64,000 bases of DNA from Theropithecus gelada (GCF_003255815.1 NC_037689.1:144925582-144989581), one strand, 5' to 3'; shown: positions 11,535-22,508, numbered from the stretch's first letter. A program made the numbers and translations. Notes: a model not told the origin generated them from the letters alone.

Positions 11535-11700
11535 TTCTTCTGTCCAGTACCACAGTCAATAGCGACAAGTGGCTATTTAAACTAAAATTAATTAAAAATA
11601 AAATTTAAAAATGTAGTCCCTCAATTACACTAGCTACATTTCAAGTGCTTAGTAGCCATGCACGGCTAATAGCTATCATATTGCACAGCACAGATATACT
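11535..11700. mobile_element. Non-autonomous hAT-type DNA transposon relic
   Basis: The arrangement GTGGCTATTTAAA, an A/T-rich middle, GTCCCTCAATTACACTAGC, CATTTCAAGTGCTTAGTAGCC and a terminal GCACAGCACAGATATA matches a common primate hAT-Charlie-type short element whose ends mirror each other (CCACATGTGGCTA class). The exact family name is uncertain. Confidence 0.6.
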
Positions 11701-13491
11701 GTTTGTTTCTATTATAACAGAAAATTACATTTGACATCACCACCCCAACTCTTTCTTCTGAAGATAATAGTTCACCTCACTTTCCTTTTTTTTTTTTCCT
11801 TTTTATTGGGGGATGGGGGACAGAAAATTATCATGGATCAAAAATAAACTGAATGCATTTGCAATAACATTCTTACATACCAACCTCTAAAGTGCCCCCC
11901 TTCTTCAGCAGTCATCTAAGGATCACCTCCAACTGTTCATAGGGATACAAGAACAGGCTCAGCGTTTAGCAGACAGCTCAATCAAACATGAAATTGAAGT
12001 CCTGTAGCCACTTAGGTATAAGTGCAACTGATTTGCAGATTTATTTTAAATAAAACAAATACTATCAGAAAGATCTTTGGAATATTCTCTATTAGCAGCA
12101 GATATCCTCCTTTCCTACCTGCCCACTGTTGCTGTGAGTTTCTAAAGGAAAAATAGCTTTAGCAAGAGGGGGAGGAAAATGAAGTAGTCATAACATTGCA
12201 TGTTTTCCTTATATGGTATCTACAAGCCAAAGACATTTTTAGTATTTTGCTAAAATATGAATGCACATAAAAAACATATTATAACCTATGGGTTTTTTTA
12301 GGAAAACACAGTTTAAGAATAAATACCACATGGATCAAGGGGAAAAATAACTGAGGAGAGATTTATATATGTTCATGTGTAATGTCATCCAAATTCCAGA
12401 CCCAGGAAAAAACAGACTGATTTGGTAATGATTTGTAGTTGCTAGAAATAAAATAGGTTCCATTTTCTTCTGTAAGGTGATATACTAACACTTCAGTGTC
12501 CAGATCTGTGGGTAGTAGGATAATTAGGACAACAGAGCCTTTCCTAGGACTGCAAGTTAATTCAGGGGATCCAAATCCAACAGAAAACCAAAGGCCTAAA
12601 ATGTTCAAACATGATAACACAAGGTTTCCAGTGAGTCAAATGAGTGTAGCAAGTTCAAGATGTGGTAAGCTTATGAGTGCAGGGTAACTGGTTATCCCAA
12701 GTCAGCTAGGTCATCTAGTCTCTCCCCAGGTACCTCAGGGAGACTCAGGCTCAGTGGCACCAATACAGCTTGCAGAGTGAGGAAAGACAGACAATAGGCA
12801 GAGACCAAGATAAGACACAAAGCAGCCAGGGACTGGCTCCTGTATCTGATGGATTGCAGCAAGCTCAGTCATAATGCTGGGACTACCCAATTCTGCAGCA
12901 CAGAGTGTGGACAAAAGTGAAGGATCCATAAAATACTCTACCATCAGACATCCTACAGTGCAGAGGCAGTATTATCTAGAGACCTATCTACACACAGCAG
13001 TATTCCAGCTAGAAAGCACATGTGAGGAAGACAGATTCCATTCCTCAGGAAAGAAACTGTCAAGAATCAAATTAGTTCTAAGTAGGACCAACTCACGAAA
13101 GGTGGGTTGCTTGATTCAGAGTGTTCTCTGACCCAGATATGTTTGACTGCAAAGGCAAATATAGGAAGTTGAGAGAGGGAGAGCTAGAATACACTGTTGA
13201 CAGAATCCGTAACCCTAGTTTTGGGAAGCCACCTTTATTCTGAGACTTTATAGATGGACAAGACGAGGATATGGAGCCTTTTGAGATGTATAACCTCCTT
13301 TCTTGTCAGAGTTTATTAGGAACTCTGACGGGTTTAGTGGTACTGAGGAAGTCAGAATGCACATGCGTGTGTGTGTGTGTGTATGCATTTATCTGGGTGT
13401 GTGTGTTATAGTGATGGTGGCGTGGGAACTGGTGAATACAAAGGAAACACTGGTAGGCTGACACTTTACAAATATAATAAAGTGTCCTGAT
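11701..13491. other. Unassigned intergenic sequence with a (TG)n tract
   Basis: No gene, exon-like open frame or clear transposon was recognised. Contents include a T-rich run (11786-11798) and a (TG)n stretch near 13365-13383. Several overlapping open stretches of 60-85 codons on both strands at 12363-13131 match nothing I know and look random. Confidence 0.5.
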
Positions 13492-13506
13492 AAAACACTG
13501 TTTGTC

Positions 13507-13793
13507 CAGGGCGGTGGCTCACGCTTATAATTCCAACATTTTGGGAGTCCGAGGCAGGCCGATCACGAGGTCAAGGGAGTGAGACCATCCTGGCCAACAT
13601 AGTGAAACCCCATCTCTACTAAAAATACAAAATTAGCTTGGTGTGGTGGCACGCGCCTGTGGTCCCAGCTACTCAGGAGGCTGAGACAGGAGAATCGCTT
13701 GAATCCGGGAGGTGGGGGTTGCTGTGAGCCAAGATTGCACCACTGCATTCCAGCCTGGCAACAGAGCAAGACTCCATCTCAAAAACAACAACA
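13507..13793 (+). mobile_element. Full-length AluS-type SINE
   Basis: Forward Alu with head near 13507, both monomers, and a tail of CAA units. A 15-bp target duplication, AAAACACTGTTTGTC at 13492-13506 and AAAACACTCTTTGTC at 13794-13808, has one mismatch. The sequence is diverged from consensus, with many CpGs decayed. Confidence 0.95.
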
Positions 13794-13808
13794 AAAACAC
13801 TCTTTGTC

Positions 13809-14887
13809 TTGCTTGTTATGTTCTTCATAGTTCAAGGCATGAGTCTTGCCTTCTATTTCCTTTCCTTCGGTACTCAGAACATTCCGATCAATAGAGAGTT
13901 TCACCGATATTGCTATTAGACATTTCCTGGGCATAACATGGTAAACCCTAAGCAAAAGGAGCCAGACCAGGGTTCCAATGACCCTGCCCCAGCTCTACTT
14001 TCTTCATGAATTAGTTAAAACAGAAAACAAAGCTAATCCTAGGTTAAATCATTTCTAGGAAAACATTAAAAAAAGAAGATACAAAGTTATGGCTCACTGA
14101 GATTTCAACTTTCATATTTTTGGACATCCCCTGTGGGGGGTGGTTATTCTCAAAATCAAACTGAAAACATCTGGAAAACAGCCAGGCACCATGTTCATCT
14201 TGACAAACACTTTGTTTTCCAAGTTTCATGCCACCCCTCCCCTCAACTGTAACTGCTTTTAGGCATGAAATATAAAAGCAGTAAAAATGAAGAGGCTCAA
14301 CCAGGGCTTGTTAAGATCACACCTGAGTTTAGGAAGACATTAATGGAACTGCAGTGGCTTCAGGGACACTTCCTTGCTGAGATCTTCAGCCTCTTCATGC
14401 TAACCACCCATGTACATCACAGAAAACTAGTCAACTGATGCAGCCTATGGAATACTTACACTGTTCCATCTGGTCCATAGGATCTCCATACCATCTACAT
14501 AAGAGAATCAACAGCAAGCTTTTTTTAAAAAAAAATGATGTCCTTTCCCCATATCCCAAACATTAATTCAGAACCTTCAGTGGTGAGGTTCAGGCATCAG
14601 TATTTTAAAAATAATAAAAAGAGAAAAGAAAGATGGAAAAAATTTCCTAGTCATGGATAAGAACCATGAAAAAAGGCCATTACTTCATTGGTTTCTATTA
14701 CTCATTTGCCTTGATTTTAGATGAGTTTTCTGATCTCGGATGAATTTTCTGACTCTAATATAATAATACGTACCTCATCCTACTTTTCTCAGGTAGACTG
14801 TGATTATATGAAACTACCTTAACTATCTTATGTGGAATAAAAGAACATTAACAGTAAGAGAATTTACAGCTCACAGAGACATACTTG
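13809..14887. other. Unassigned intergenic sequence
   Basis: No gene recognised. A short part at 14560-14610 (GAACCTTCAGTGGTGAGGTT, then GGCATCAGTATTTTAAAA) vaguely recalls a hAT-type element end, but it is too short to call. Confidence 0.45.
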
Positions 14888-16119
14888 TTCAGCCAGAGCA
14901 ATCAGGTGAGAGAAAGAAAGGACATCCAAATTGACAAAGAAAAAGTCAAATTATCCTTGCTTGCAGACAATATGATGCTACATTTAGAAAATAACCAAAA
15001 ACTCCATTAGAAAACTCTTAGAACTGTCAAACATATTTAGTAAAGTTAAAGGATACAAAATCAGCCTAAATTGTCAGTATTGTCTCTATACTAACAATGA
15101 TCAATCTGAAGAAAAAAAAAATTAGTGAAGCAATTCCATTCACAACAGCTACAAAAATTAGCTAGGAAGAAATTTAACCCAAGAAGTATACTGTCTCTAC
15201 AGGGAAAACTATAAAACACTGATGAAAGTTACTGAAGAGGACATTAAATAATAGAAAGTTATCCCATACTCATGCATTGAAAAAAATTATTAAAATGACA
15301 ATACTGCCCAAAGCAACTTACAGATTAAATGCAATCCCTATCAAAATACCAATGACAGTCTACACAGAAATAGAAAAAAAAAACTATGCAGAACCACATA
15401 GAATCATATAGAACCATAAGACTCCAAATAACTAAAGCAATCCTGAGCAAAAAGAACAACGCTGAAGGCATCACATTACCTGACTTCAAATTCTACTACA
15501 GAGCTGTAGTGACCAAAATGGTACTTCCATAAAAACAGACACACAGAACTATGAAACAGAATAGGGAACTCAGAAATAAATTCATGCACTTACAGCTAAG
15601 TCATTTTCAACAGAGGTGCCAAGAATATATGGCATTTAAAAAATGATGCTGGGAAAACTGGATATCCATATGCAAAAGAATGTAATTAGATCCTCATCTT
15701 TCGCTACATATAATAAGAATCAAAATGAAATAAAGACTTAAATCTAAGACCTAAAACTATAAAACTACTAGAAGATAAAAATTAGGAAAATGTGACAGGA
15801 CATTGGTCTAGGCAAAGCTTTTTTGGGTAAGACCTCAAAAGCATAGGCAACCAAAGCAAAAACAGACTAGAGGGATTACATCAAGCTAAAAAACCTTTGC
15901 ACAGTAAAGGAAACAAAGTGAAGAGACATCTCAGGATGGAAGAAAATATTTGCAAACTATCCATCCAACGAGGGATTAGTAACAATAGTATATATGGAAC
16001 TCAGACCTGGCATGGTGGCTCACATGTGTAATTCCAGCACTTTGGGAATCCAAGTCAGGAGGATTTCTTGATGCCAGGAGTTTGAGACCAGCCTGGGCAA
16101 CATAGTAAGTCCTCATCTC

Positions 16120-16152
<33 letters not shown>

Positions 16153-17335
16153 CAACCTGAAAAGCATGGCGCTGAAGCTTGTGCCTATAGTCCCAGCTAC
16201 TTGGGAGGCTGAAGTGGGAGAATTACTTGAACCCAGGTCGAGGCTGCAATGAGCCATGATCACACTACTACACTCCAGCATGGGTGACAGATTGAAAAAA
16301 CCCTGACTCAAAAAAAAGGAACTCAAACATCTCAATAGCAAAACAAAAAGTAAATAAAAATAAAAATTATTCTTATTTTAAAATGGGCAAAGGATCTGAA
16401 TAGACAATTCTCAAGAGAAAACATACAAATGGCCAACAAATGTATGAAAACATGCTGAACATAACTAATCATCAGGGAAATTCAAATTAAAATCACAATG
16501 AGAAATCATCTCACTCCAGATAGAATGGCTATTATCAAAAAGATATAAATTAGAAAATGCTGGTGAAGATGCCGAGAAAAGGAAATGCACACACACTGTT
16601 CGTGGGAATGTAAATTAGTACAGCCACTATGGAAAGCAGTATGGAGATGCCTCAAAAGAACTAAAAATGGAACTACCATATAATCCAGCAATCTCACTAC
16701 TGGATGTATAGCCAAAAGAAATGAAATCAGTATATTGAAGAGATACTGGCACTCTCATGTCTGTTGCAGCACTACTCACAATAACTAAGAAGTGGAAGCA
16801 AGCTAGGTGTCCATCAATGGATGAATGGATAAAGAAAACATGATATATATACACAATGGAATACTATGTAGCCATAGAAAGAATTAAATCCTGCCATTTG
16901 CAACAACATGGATGGACTGGAGGTTGTTATATTAAGTGAAATAAAGCAAGAATGGAGAGACAAATATCACATGTTCTCACTCATATTTGGGGGCTACAAA
17001 TGTGGATCTTGTGGAGGTAGTGAGCAGAATGGTGGTTACCAGAGGCTGGGAAGGGCAAAAGGAGGGAGTATGTAGGGAACTTATTTAATGGGTACAAAAA
17101 TAAAACACGCTAGAAGGAATAAGTTCTAGTATTCAATAATACAGCAGAGAAATTGCAGTTAATAATTTATTGTATATCTAGAAGCAAAAAATTACAATGT
17201 ACCCAACACAAAGATATATATTTTAGTTGATGGATATCAAATTACCCTTATTTGATCATTATGTATTATATATATGCATAAAAATATCACATGTATCCCC
17301 AAAACATGTACAACTATGATATATCAATAAAAAAT
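14888..17335 (+). mobile_element. 5'-truncated L1 (L1MA/L1MB-like), interrupted by an AluJ
   Basis: It starts inside ORF2 just before the reverse-transcriptase metal motif and runs through the ORF2 C-terminus (EYYVAI-like codons near 16860) to a 3' UTR and a CAATAAAAAAT-type end near 17335. The metal motif at 14960-14971 reads L-A-D-N instead of F-A-D-D, so it is inactive. An Alu at 16004-16317 splits it. The age type is inferred from divergence and the 3' UTR. Confidence 0.92.
16004..16317 (+). mobile_element. Old Alu (AluJ-like) inside L1, with A29 linker
   Basis: Dimeric Alu with a long middle A tract (16124-16152) and a short tail. The target duplication GGAACTCA is perfect at 15996-16003 and 16318-16325, and the host L1 sequence is continuous when the Alu is removed. 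High divergence and features such as ATTACTTGAACCCAGG fit an AluJ or old AluS. Confidence 0.93.
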
Positions 17336-17409
17336 ACCAAAACCCCCAGTTTTAGATCTTAAAACCACTCTTTGTTTTTGTTATGCCTGGGAGATTAATT
17401 CATTCTAGT

Positions 17410-17560
17410 ATTTTAATCCCTTAATCAGAGCTGAAAAAATGATGCTCAAATAGGTTGAGGGATTTACTCAAGATCATAAAATTGGTAATACATGCCAATC
17501 TAAATTCAAAGGTTAAGATCTTCCCATGACTCCAAACTCCATTTCAGCCAGGAGAGCCTG
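17410..17560 (+). mobile_element. Possible MIR SINE relic
   Basis: Segments such as GAGGGATTTACTCAAGATCA, AAATTGGTAATACATG and TTCCCATGACTCCAAACTCC follow the order of a MIR core and tail read as TTGCCCAAGGTCACA, AGTAAGTGG and CTGACTCCA. The match is weak. Confidence 0.4.
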
Positions 17561-17654
17561 ACTTTTTATCCTGATGCTGGCACTAACTGGATGTGTGGGG
17601 CCTCTACCCCCATATTCTATCTAGTTATCTCTTCCTGTCAGTATAAAATAAGAA

Positions 17655-17752
17655 AAAGTCACAAAAATTTTAAGTTGAACTATCATAAATTGGAGACTGT
17701 ATTTTGGGTATTAATCCTTTATCAGATATATGGTTTGCAAATATTTTCTTTC
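17655..17752. repeat. 98-bp direct duplication, left copy
   Basis: Identical base for base to 18772-18869 by eye. It contains the right end of a Tigger-like transposon (to about 17701) and the adjoining old L1 sequence. To its left is unrelated DNA, so this copy is the displaced one: the right copy sits in its natural continuous context. It ends in TTTTCTTTC, which merges into a TTTC simple repeat. Confidence 0.95.
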
Positions 17753-17822
17753 TTTTTCTTTCCTTTCTTTCTTTTCTTTCCTTTCTTTCTTTCATCTTTC
17801 TCTTTCTCTTTCTTTTTTTTTT
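17741..17822. repeat. Polypyrimidine (TTTC)n-type simple repeat
   Basis: An imperfect C/T-only tract of TTTC and TTCC units ending in a run of Ts. It is best read as the expanded A-rich tail (GAAA units) of the adjacent minus-strand L1. Confidence 0.93.
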
Positions 17823-18068
17823 AAATTATTATACTTTAAGTTCTAGGGTACGTGTGCATAACGTGCAGGTTTGTTACATATGTATACTTGTGCCATGTTG
17901 GTGTGCTGCACCCATCAACTCGTCAGCACCCATCAACTCGTCATTTACATCAGGTATAACTCCCAATGCAATCCCTCCCCCTCCCCCCTCCCCATGATAG
18001 GCCCCGGTGTATGATGTTCCCCTTTCCGAGTCCAAGTGATCTCATTGTTCAGTTCCCACCTATGAGTG
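17823..18068 (-). mobile_element. 3' end of a young L1 (L1PA-type), strongly 5' truncated
   Basis: Read on the minus strand, this is the last 250 bases or so of an L1PA 3' UTR: TTCTCACTCATAGG start, GTTCCCACC region, then an AACTTAAAGTATAAT-type terminus and tail. A small internal tandem repeat (GCACCCATCAACTCGTC, near 17909-17943) is present. Truncation occurs exactly where the GGAA array starts. Confidence 0.93.
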
Positions 18069-18335
18069 AGAAGGAAGGAAGGAAGGAAGGAAGGAAAGAA
18101 GGAAGGAAGGAAGGAAGGAAGGAAGGGAGAGACAGAGAGAGAGAGAAAGAAAGAAAGGAAAGAAAGGAAAGAAAGGAAGGAAGGAAGGAAGGAAGGAAGG
18201 AAGGAAGGAAGGAAGGAAGGAAGGAAGGAAGGAAGGAAGGAAGGAAGAAAGAAAGAAAGAAAAGAAAGAAAAGAAAGAAAAGAAAGAAAAAGAAAAGAAA
18301 GAAAAGAAAGAAAAGAAAGAAAAGAAAGAAAGAAA
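18069..18335 (+). repeat. GGAA/GAAA microsatellite array, 267 bp
   Basis: Purine-only array with 18 uninterrupted GGAA units at 18175-18246, shorter GGAA runs at 18073-18125, a GAGA island near 18126-18146, and GAAA/GAAAA units from 18246 to the end. In humans such GGAA microsatellites can bind ETS-type factors and EWSR1-FLI1. No use is shown here. Long open frames on both strands (Glu-Gly-Arg-Lys and Phe-Leu-Pro-Ser runs) are low-complexity artefacts. Confidence 0.98.
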
Positions 18336-18670
18336 TGGAAATGCTGGATTCTATAGTTCCATTTTTAATTTTTGAGGAACCTCCACAGTTTTCCATATTG
18401 GCTGCACCAATGTACACTTCCTCCATTAGTGTACAGTGGTTTTCTTTTCACCACACCCTAACGCTTATCTTTTAATGATAGTCATCCAAACAGGCGTGCA
18501 GTAATATCTCACTGTGGTTTTAGTTTGCATTTCACTGATTAATGATACAGAGCTCCTTTTCATATACTTGGCCATTTCTATGTCTTTGCAGAAAAGTCTA
18601 TTCAATTATTTTGCCCATTTCTTAATTTGCTTAATTTTTTTTCTGTTGAGTTTTAAGAGCTCCTTATATA

Positions 18671-18816
18671 TAGATGGTCCTTGAATTATAATAGGGTTAT
18701 ATCTGGATAAACCCATCATAAATAAAAAATCGTAAGTCAAAATGAATTTAATACCTTTATCAATCCAGCATAAAGTCACAAAAATTTTAAGTTGAACTAT
18801 CATAAATTGGAGACTG
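18671..18816. mobile_element. Internally deleted Tigger-like (Tc1/mariner) DNA transposon, 146 bp
   Basis: The ends mirror each other: the left side begins near GATGGTCCTTGAATTATAAT and the right side ends TATCATAAATTGGAGACTG. The element is flanked by TA (18669-18670 and 18817-18818), as expected for Tc1/mariner insertion. The internal ATCGTAAGTCAAAAT motif is typical of a primate Tigger/MER group whose exact name I cannot fix. Its right part is included in the 98-bp duplication. Confidence 0.75.
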
Positions 18817-18869
18817 TATTTTGGGTATTAATCCTTTATCAGATATATGGTTTGCAAATATTTTCTTTC
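18772..18869. repeat. 98-bp direct duplication, right (original) copy
   Basis: Identical to 17655-17752. Here the segment is in natural context: the left part belongs to the Tigger-like element and the right part to the host L1, which continues on both sides. Confidence 0.95.
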
Positions 18870-18945
18870 ATTTCATAGATCACTTTTCATCATTTGGTTG
18901 ATTGTTTCTTTTCCTGTGAAGATGCTTTTTAGTTTGATTCAGAAG

Positions 18946-19874
18946 ACTACATTAAGACATTGTGATGTGAAGTAGAGCCTAAAAATGAAGGAGTAGCTGT
19001 TAAGGGGATATGTAATCATAACTGGTTGGGTTTTTGTTTCAGACAGAAAATTCTAGAGTATGTTTGTATGCTGATGGGATATTGCAGTAAAGAGAGAAAG
19101 TTATGATATGTTATTAATAGGAAAAAAAAATCGATGTAGTGATGTCCTTAGTAGACAAATGAATAGATCCAGGGCATAAGAGAAAGTATTCATTTTTGAT
19201 AAGAATCAGAACATTTACTTCCTTGTACTGAATAGAAAGACAGAAACTATATGTAGAGATGCAGGAAGATTTGGAAACATGGTAGCAGAAAGATGGAGAC
19301 TGTTTTTTATTGCTTCTCTTCTTTCCAATGAAATTGCTTCTCTTTTATCCAATGGCCATCAGTTAAGACTTGAAATGGGAGAACAAAGAAATGAAATTGA
19401 AGAAAACAGAGTAGTGATAGAAAGTGATGGACTTAATAGACTGAAGGCCTCAATTAGAAAAGGGTGTTTGAAATCTAAATTTCAGAGGTTTTACAAGGGA
19501 ATTGAGGGCAATTTTATATAAAATAATTGTATTTTAACTAAAAGATATTTCATTTTTATGAGGGTGAGACCTTTATTTTCCTCACCACTTTATCCCAGAC
19601 TAACACATAGCAGTTGTTCAGCTAATATTTTTAAATGAATGAATATAAAGATGGATTATAAAATATGATGGATACAGTAAGTTTGTGGTTAGAATGCAGA
19701 AGTTGAATAAAGAGAAAGGGTAAATTGAATGTAGCACTGCAAGTACTGTAGTAAGTGAGCAAAATTGATAAGGGGAAGTGATTAGAAGGCAGCATGCATA
19801 AAACTGGAATTTGAGAGTTGTAAACAAAGAACTGCATGGCTTATTTGGGTTTGAGAAAAATGATCAGTGACAAT
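18946..19874. other. Unassigned sequence with a possible L2 tail
   Basis: No gene recognised. GACTAACACATAGCAGTTGT followed by AATATTTTTAAATGAATGAA (19599-19641) resembles an L2 or MIR 3' end. An 80-codon open stretch at 19279-19521 contains a short internal repeat (NEIASLLSNGH-like) and has no recognisable homology. Confidence 0.45.
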
Positions 19875-19887
19875 AAGAAGGTCATCC

Positions 19888-20066
19888 GGCCGGGCGCGGT
19901 GGCTCAAGCCTGTAATCCCAGCACTTTGGGAGGCCGAGACGGGCGGATCACGAGGTCAGGAGATCGAGACCATCCTGGCTAACACGGTGAAACCCCATCT
20001 CTACTAAAAATTACAAAAAACTAGCCGGGCGAGGTGGCGGGTGCCNCTCAAAAAAAAAAAAAAAAA
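19888..20066 (+). mobile_element. Young AluY copy with its right half missing at an assembly gap
   Basis: Near-consensus Alu with head GGCCGGGCGCGGTGGCTCAA and the OWM-like GAGACGGGCGGATCACG. It stops at GGCGGGTGCC, where an N (20046) is followed directly by CTC and the A tail. A perfect 13-bp target duplication, AAGAAGGTCATCC, lies at 19875-19887 and 20067-20079. A complete Alu is expected, so about 115-120 bases of right monomer appear unsequenced or collapsed. Confidence 0.95.
20046..20046. other. Ambiguous base marking a collapsed gap
   Basis: The only N in the window. It falls inside the Alu right monomer at a point where more than 100 consensus bases are absent. It is more likely a closed or under-sized gap than a single miscalled base. 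Confidence 0.85.
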
Positions 20067-20079
20067 AAGAAGGTCATCC

Positions 20080-20429
20080 AACAGGTAGGCCGGAGTGTTG
20101 AACAGTTCATGTCAGCAAAAAAAAAATGATGGAAATAGGAGAAACAGAATAAATCAAGTACTACAGTCTTAAGTTAATAGGAGTAGGGATGGTGGTGATT
20201 AGGATGTGGGTAGATGATATCAACAAGTGAAAGTATGGTCTTACTACATACATTTCAAAGAATGAGACAATTTTGAAGTCAAATCAAAAGTAAGAGAAAA
20301 TATTTAGAAGAGTCATTGCCAATGATTTTGATTCACTTCCTTGTTGAGCTGAACCAAGATTGGCATACCACGAAATTCTTTTTATTTTTTCCTATACATG
20401 CCCATAGTTGTCCCATGCCTTGGTCCATG
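20080..20429. other. Unassigned sequence
   Basis: No gene or repeat recognised between the AluY and the LTR that follows. There is a short A10 run near 20118. Confidence 0.5.
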
Positions 20430-20880
20430 AGGTGGGCAGAATAATGGACCCCAAGATAGCCACATTGTAATCCCCAGAACCTGGATGTTACCTTCCAAGA
20501 CAAGAGGGACTTTCCGGATGTGATTAAATGAAGGACCATGAGATGGAGAGATTATCCTAGATTTTCTGTGTATACCTAACATAATCAGAAGAGTTTTTGT
20601 TAGAGGGAGGCAGAAACGTCATAGTACTAGGAGATGTGATGACAAAGGAAGAGGTAGGAGAGATGTAAGGAAGGGGACATGAGCCATGGAATGCAAGAGA
20701 ACTCCAGAAGCTGAAAAGAGCAAGGAAATGGACTCTCTACTGAAGCATTCGGAAGGGATGCAGCTCTATCGATACCTTGATTTTAGACTTCTAACCTCCA
20801 AAACTGTAAGAGAAACTTGTATTGTCTAAGGCACTAATTTTGTGGTAATTTTTTACTGCAGCAATATAAAACTAATAGAG
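20430..20880 (+). mobile_element. Probable ERVL-MaLR-type solo LTR
   Basis: Landmarks in order are CAGAATAATGGACCCC, TAATCCCCAGAACCTGGATG, ATGTGATTAAATGAAGGACC, GAGATTATCCTAGATT, CATGAGCCATGGAATGCA, CCTTGATTTTAGACTTCTAA and CAGCAATATAAAACTAATAG. This is a widespread mammalian LTR pattern that I associate with the MaLR group; the exact family is uncertain. No matching LTR or internal region was seen, so it is solo. Confidence 0.65.
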
Positions 20881-22075
20881 TTCTTGAACACCATCATGAA
20901 CTATAGAGAGAAAGCTGTCACCATTAAGTTGTTATGGCAGGCCTCAGGAAATTGCTCTCTCCAGTTCAGAATGATGTGGTGTTGTGCCTCCCACTGATCC
21001 CCGTCACACTGTTTTATAGCACATGCATGCATTGCAGTATGAAGTCCTTAGGAGAAGTAAATATTTTCTATGGCCTGCCTCCTTTGAATCTTGCATATAC
21101 ATAAGTTGTTGCACTATGCACAATAGTTTATGGTAATTGTTTAAGAGTCTATCCAGCTTCCCTATTAGCTGTAACTTCCCTGTTGTTTTTCTATATATTC
21201 TTAATCTCCTTTATCTCAGTGCTTAGCAAAAAAAAACTTGTCATTGGCTCAACAAATGTGAATTAAACAATTTAAACTAATGGGATACACTAATGGGGTC
21301 TAGATAGGGTGAAACATACACCATGATTTACCCACCTGCAGATACAGGAAGAAATCTTAGCAAGTGACGCATGGCATGGTCTTTGAAGTGGATAAAAACA
21401 GACACAGGTCAGGGCTGGGTAACAGCAAACAAGCCTTATTTCTGAGGTCTTATTTGCTCCTTAGATATCTCCTGCCTATAGTCAGGTATGGTTCTAGGGC
21501 CTGGCACATATTTTGTGAAAAACAAAACCCAAAGAATGAGATACTTGAGTCATATGTATAGTATTTCCATAGATCCTTGGCTTTTTCACTAAAGAAGTTA
21601 AAAAAGTCTGGGTTATACGACTTTGAAAATGAGCAAAATAGTATTTTCTTGATTCTCATTGAAGATCTAACTTTTGGAATTGCTTTGTGAGTCAGTTTAT
21701 GAGACACAAGGAAGTTGGCTCCATTGTTTACTTGTCACCCCTTATTTCTGAGAAAAAAATGAATTTGTTGAATGAATCAATGAATGAATTGAATGCTCCT
21801 ACATAACTTTTAACAATTTACAAATAAAACACTCAAAAGATAAAAATGTACCCCCAAATCTAAAGGCATTATTTGGAGGAAACAGAGTTATATGTGTACA
21901 TTTTGATTTGTGTGTTAAAAATCAGCTGCATTCCTTATCCTAGTTCATGAGGCACTCAGTGGCAAATTAAAAATAGACACTGTCAGTTCCAGAAGGGGCT
22001 TATCTTAAAGAAGATTTTTGAGCCCAAACAAAGCAATCTTGATTTTGTATCACCAAAGCTTCCTGTGATTCATTC
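20881..22075. other. Unassigned intergenic sequence
   Basis: No gene or clear repeat recognised in about 1.2 kb of A/T-rich DNA. Short overlapping open stretches at 21364-21707 have no recognisable homology. Confidence 0.45.
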
Positions 22076-22079
22076 ACTT

Positions 22080-22500
22080 ATTCACTCAATAAACATTGAA
22101 ATGTCCACCTTGAGTTAGGTACTGTAAATGCCATGGTAAGAGAGATTCCTGACATCATTGAACTCAATGTCTAGCCTAGGAGACAGACATTAAATAATCT
22201 CAATTGTCATGAGTTTTATGTGATGGGGCATACAAGCAGATTTGGGAATATTTAACAAGGATTGTCACCTAATCTGAGGTTTAGGGAAAGCGTCTTTGAG
22301 GAAGTGAACTTGACCTGAGCTCTAAACATTAAATAGAAATTAGCTGGGTGAAAATGGCAGCAGGGAGGGAAAGATTGAGCTAGATTTCAGGCAAAGAAGT
22401 TAGTATGTGTAAAGGCCCTGAAGCCTGAGGTCATGAAAAAGCACTACTGTTTGAGGAATTAATTTCAGTGTGGCTAGAGCAGAGAGTAAGAAAAAACAGG
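22080..22500 (+). mobile_element. Ancient mammalian interspersed repeat, class unresolved
   Basis: Recognisable order: TTATTCACTCAATAAACATT, GAGTTAGGTACTGTAAATGC, a CATTGAACTCAATGTCTAG stretch, GGAGACAGACATTAAATAA, GGCAAAGAAGTTAGTATGTG, TAAAGGCCCTGAAGCCTGAG and CAGTGTGGCTAGAGCAGAG. This pattern is common in mammalian genomes. I cannot assign it to a LINE or DNA-transposon class from memory. The segment at 37600-37960 looks like a downstream part of the same family. Confidence 0.6.
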
Positions 22501-22508
22501 TACATCAG

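Larger units (their letters stand above)
18345..18945 (-). mobile_element. Old L1 ORF2 C-terminal fragment, minus strand, split by a Tigger-like element
   Basis: Read in reverse, it encodes the L1 ORF2 C-terminal region. On the plus strand one sees its familiar complement: GAGGAACCTCCACAG, TTTTCCATATTGGCTGCACC, TATCTCACTGTGGTTTTAG, and TGGTTTGCAAATATTTTC. The transposon at 18671-18816 interrupts it. Its left edge abuts the GGAA array. It is not obviously part of the same L1 as 17823-18068, because divergence looks greater. Confidence 0.88.

Noticed and set aside
12363..13131. Cluster of 60-85-codon frames considered as exons
   Set aside because: Frames overlap on opposite strands, lack convincing splice-site context or homology, and fit chance expectation.
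18069..18335. Regular repeats considered as a CRISPR-like array
   Set aside because: No unique spacers between units; a simple tetranucleotide array in a primate genome.
17966..18475. Open frames of 169, 125 and 96 codons on both strands over the GGAA array
   Set aside because: Composed of Glu-Gly-Arg-Lys or Phe-Leu-Pro-Ser repeats read from a microsatellite that lacks stop codons in any frame; no gene evidence.
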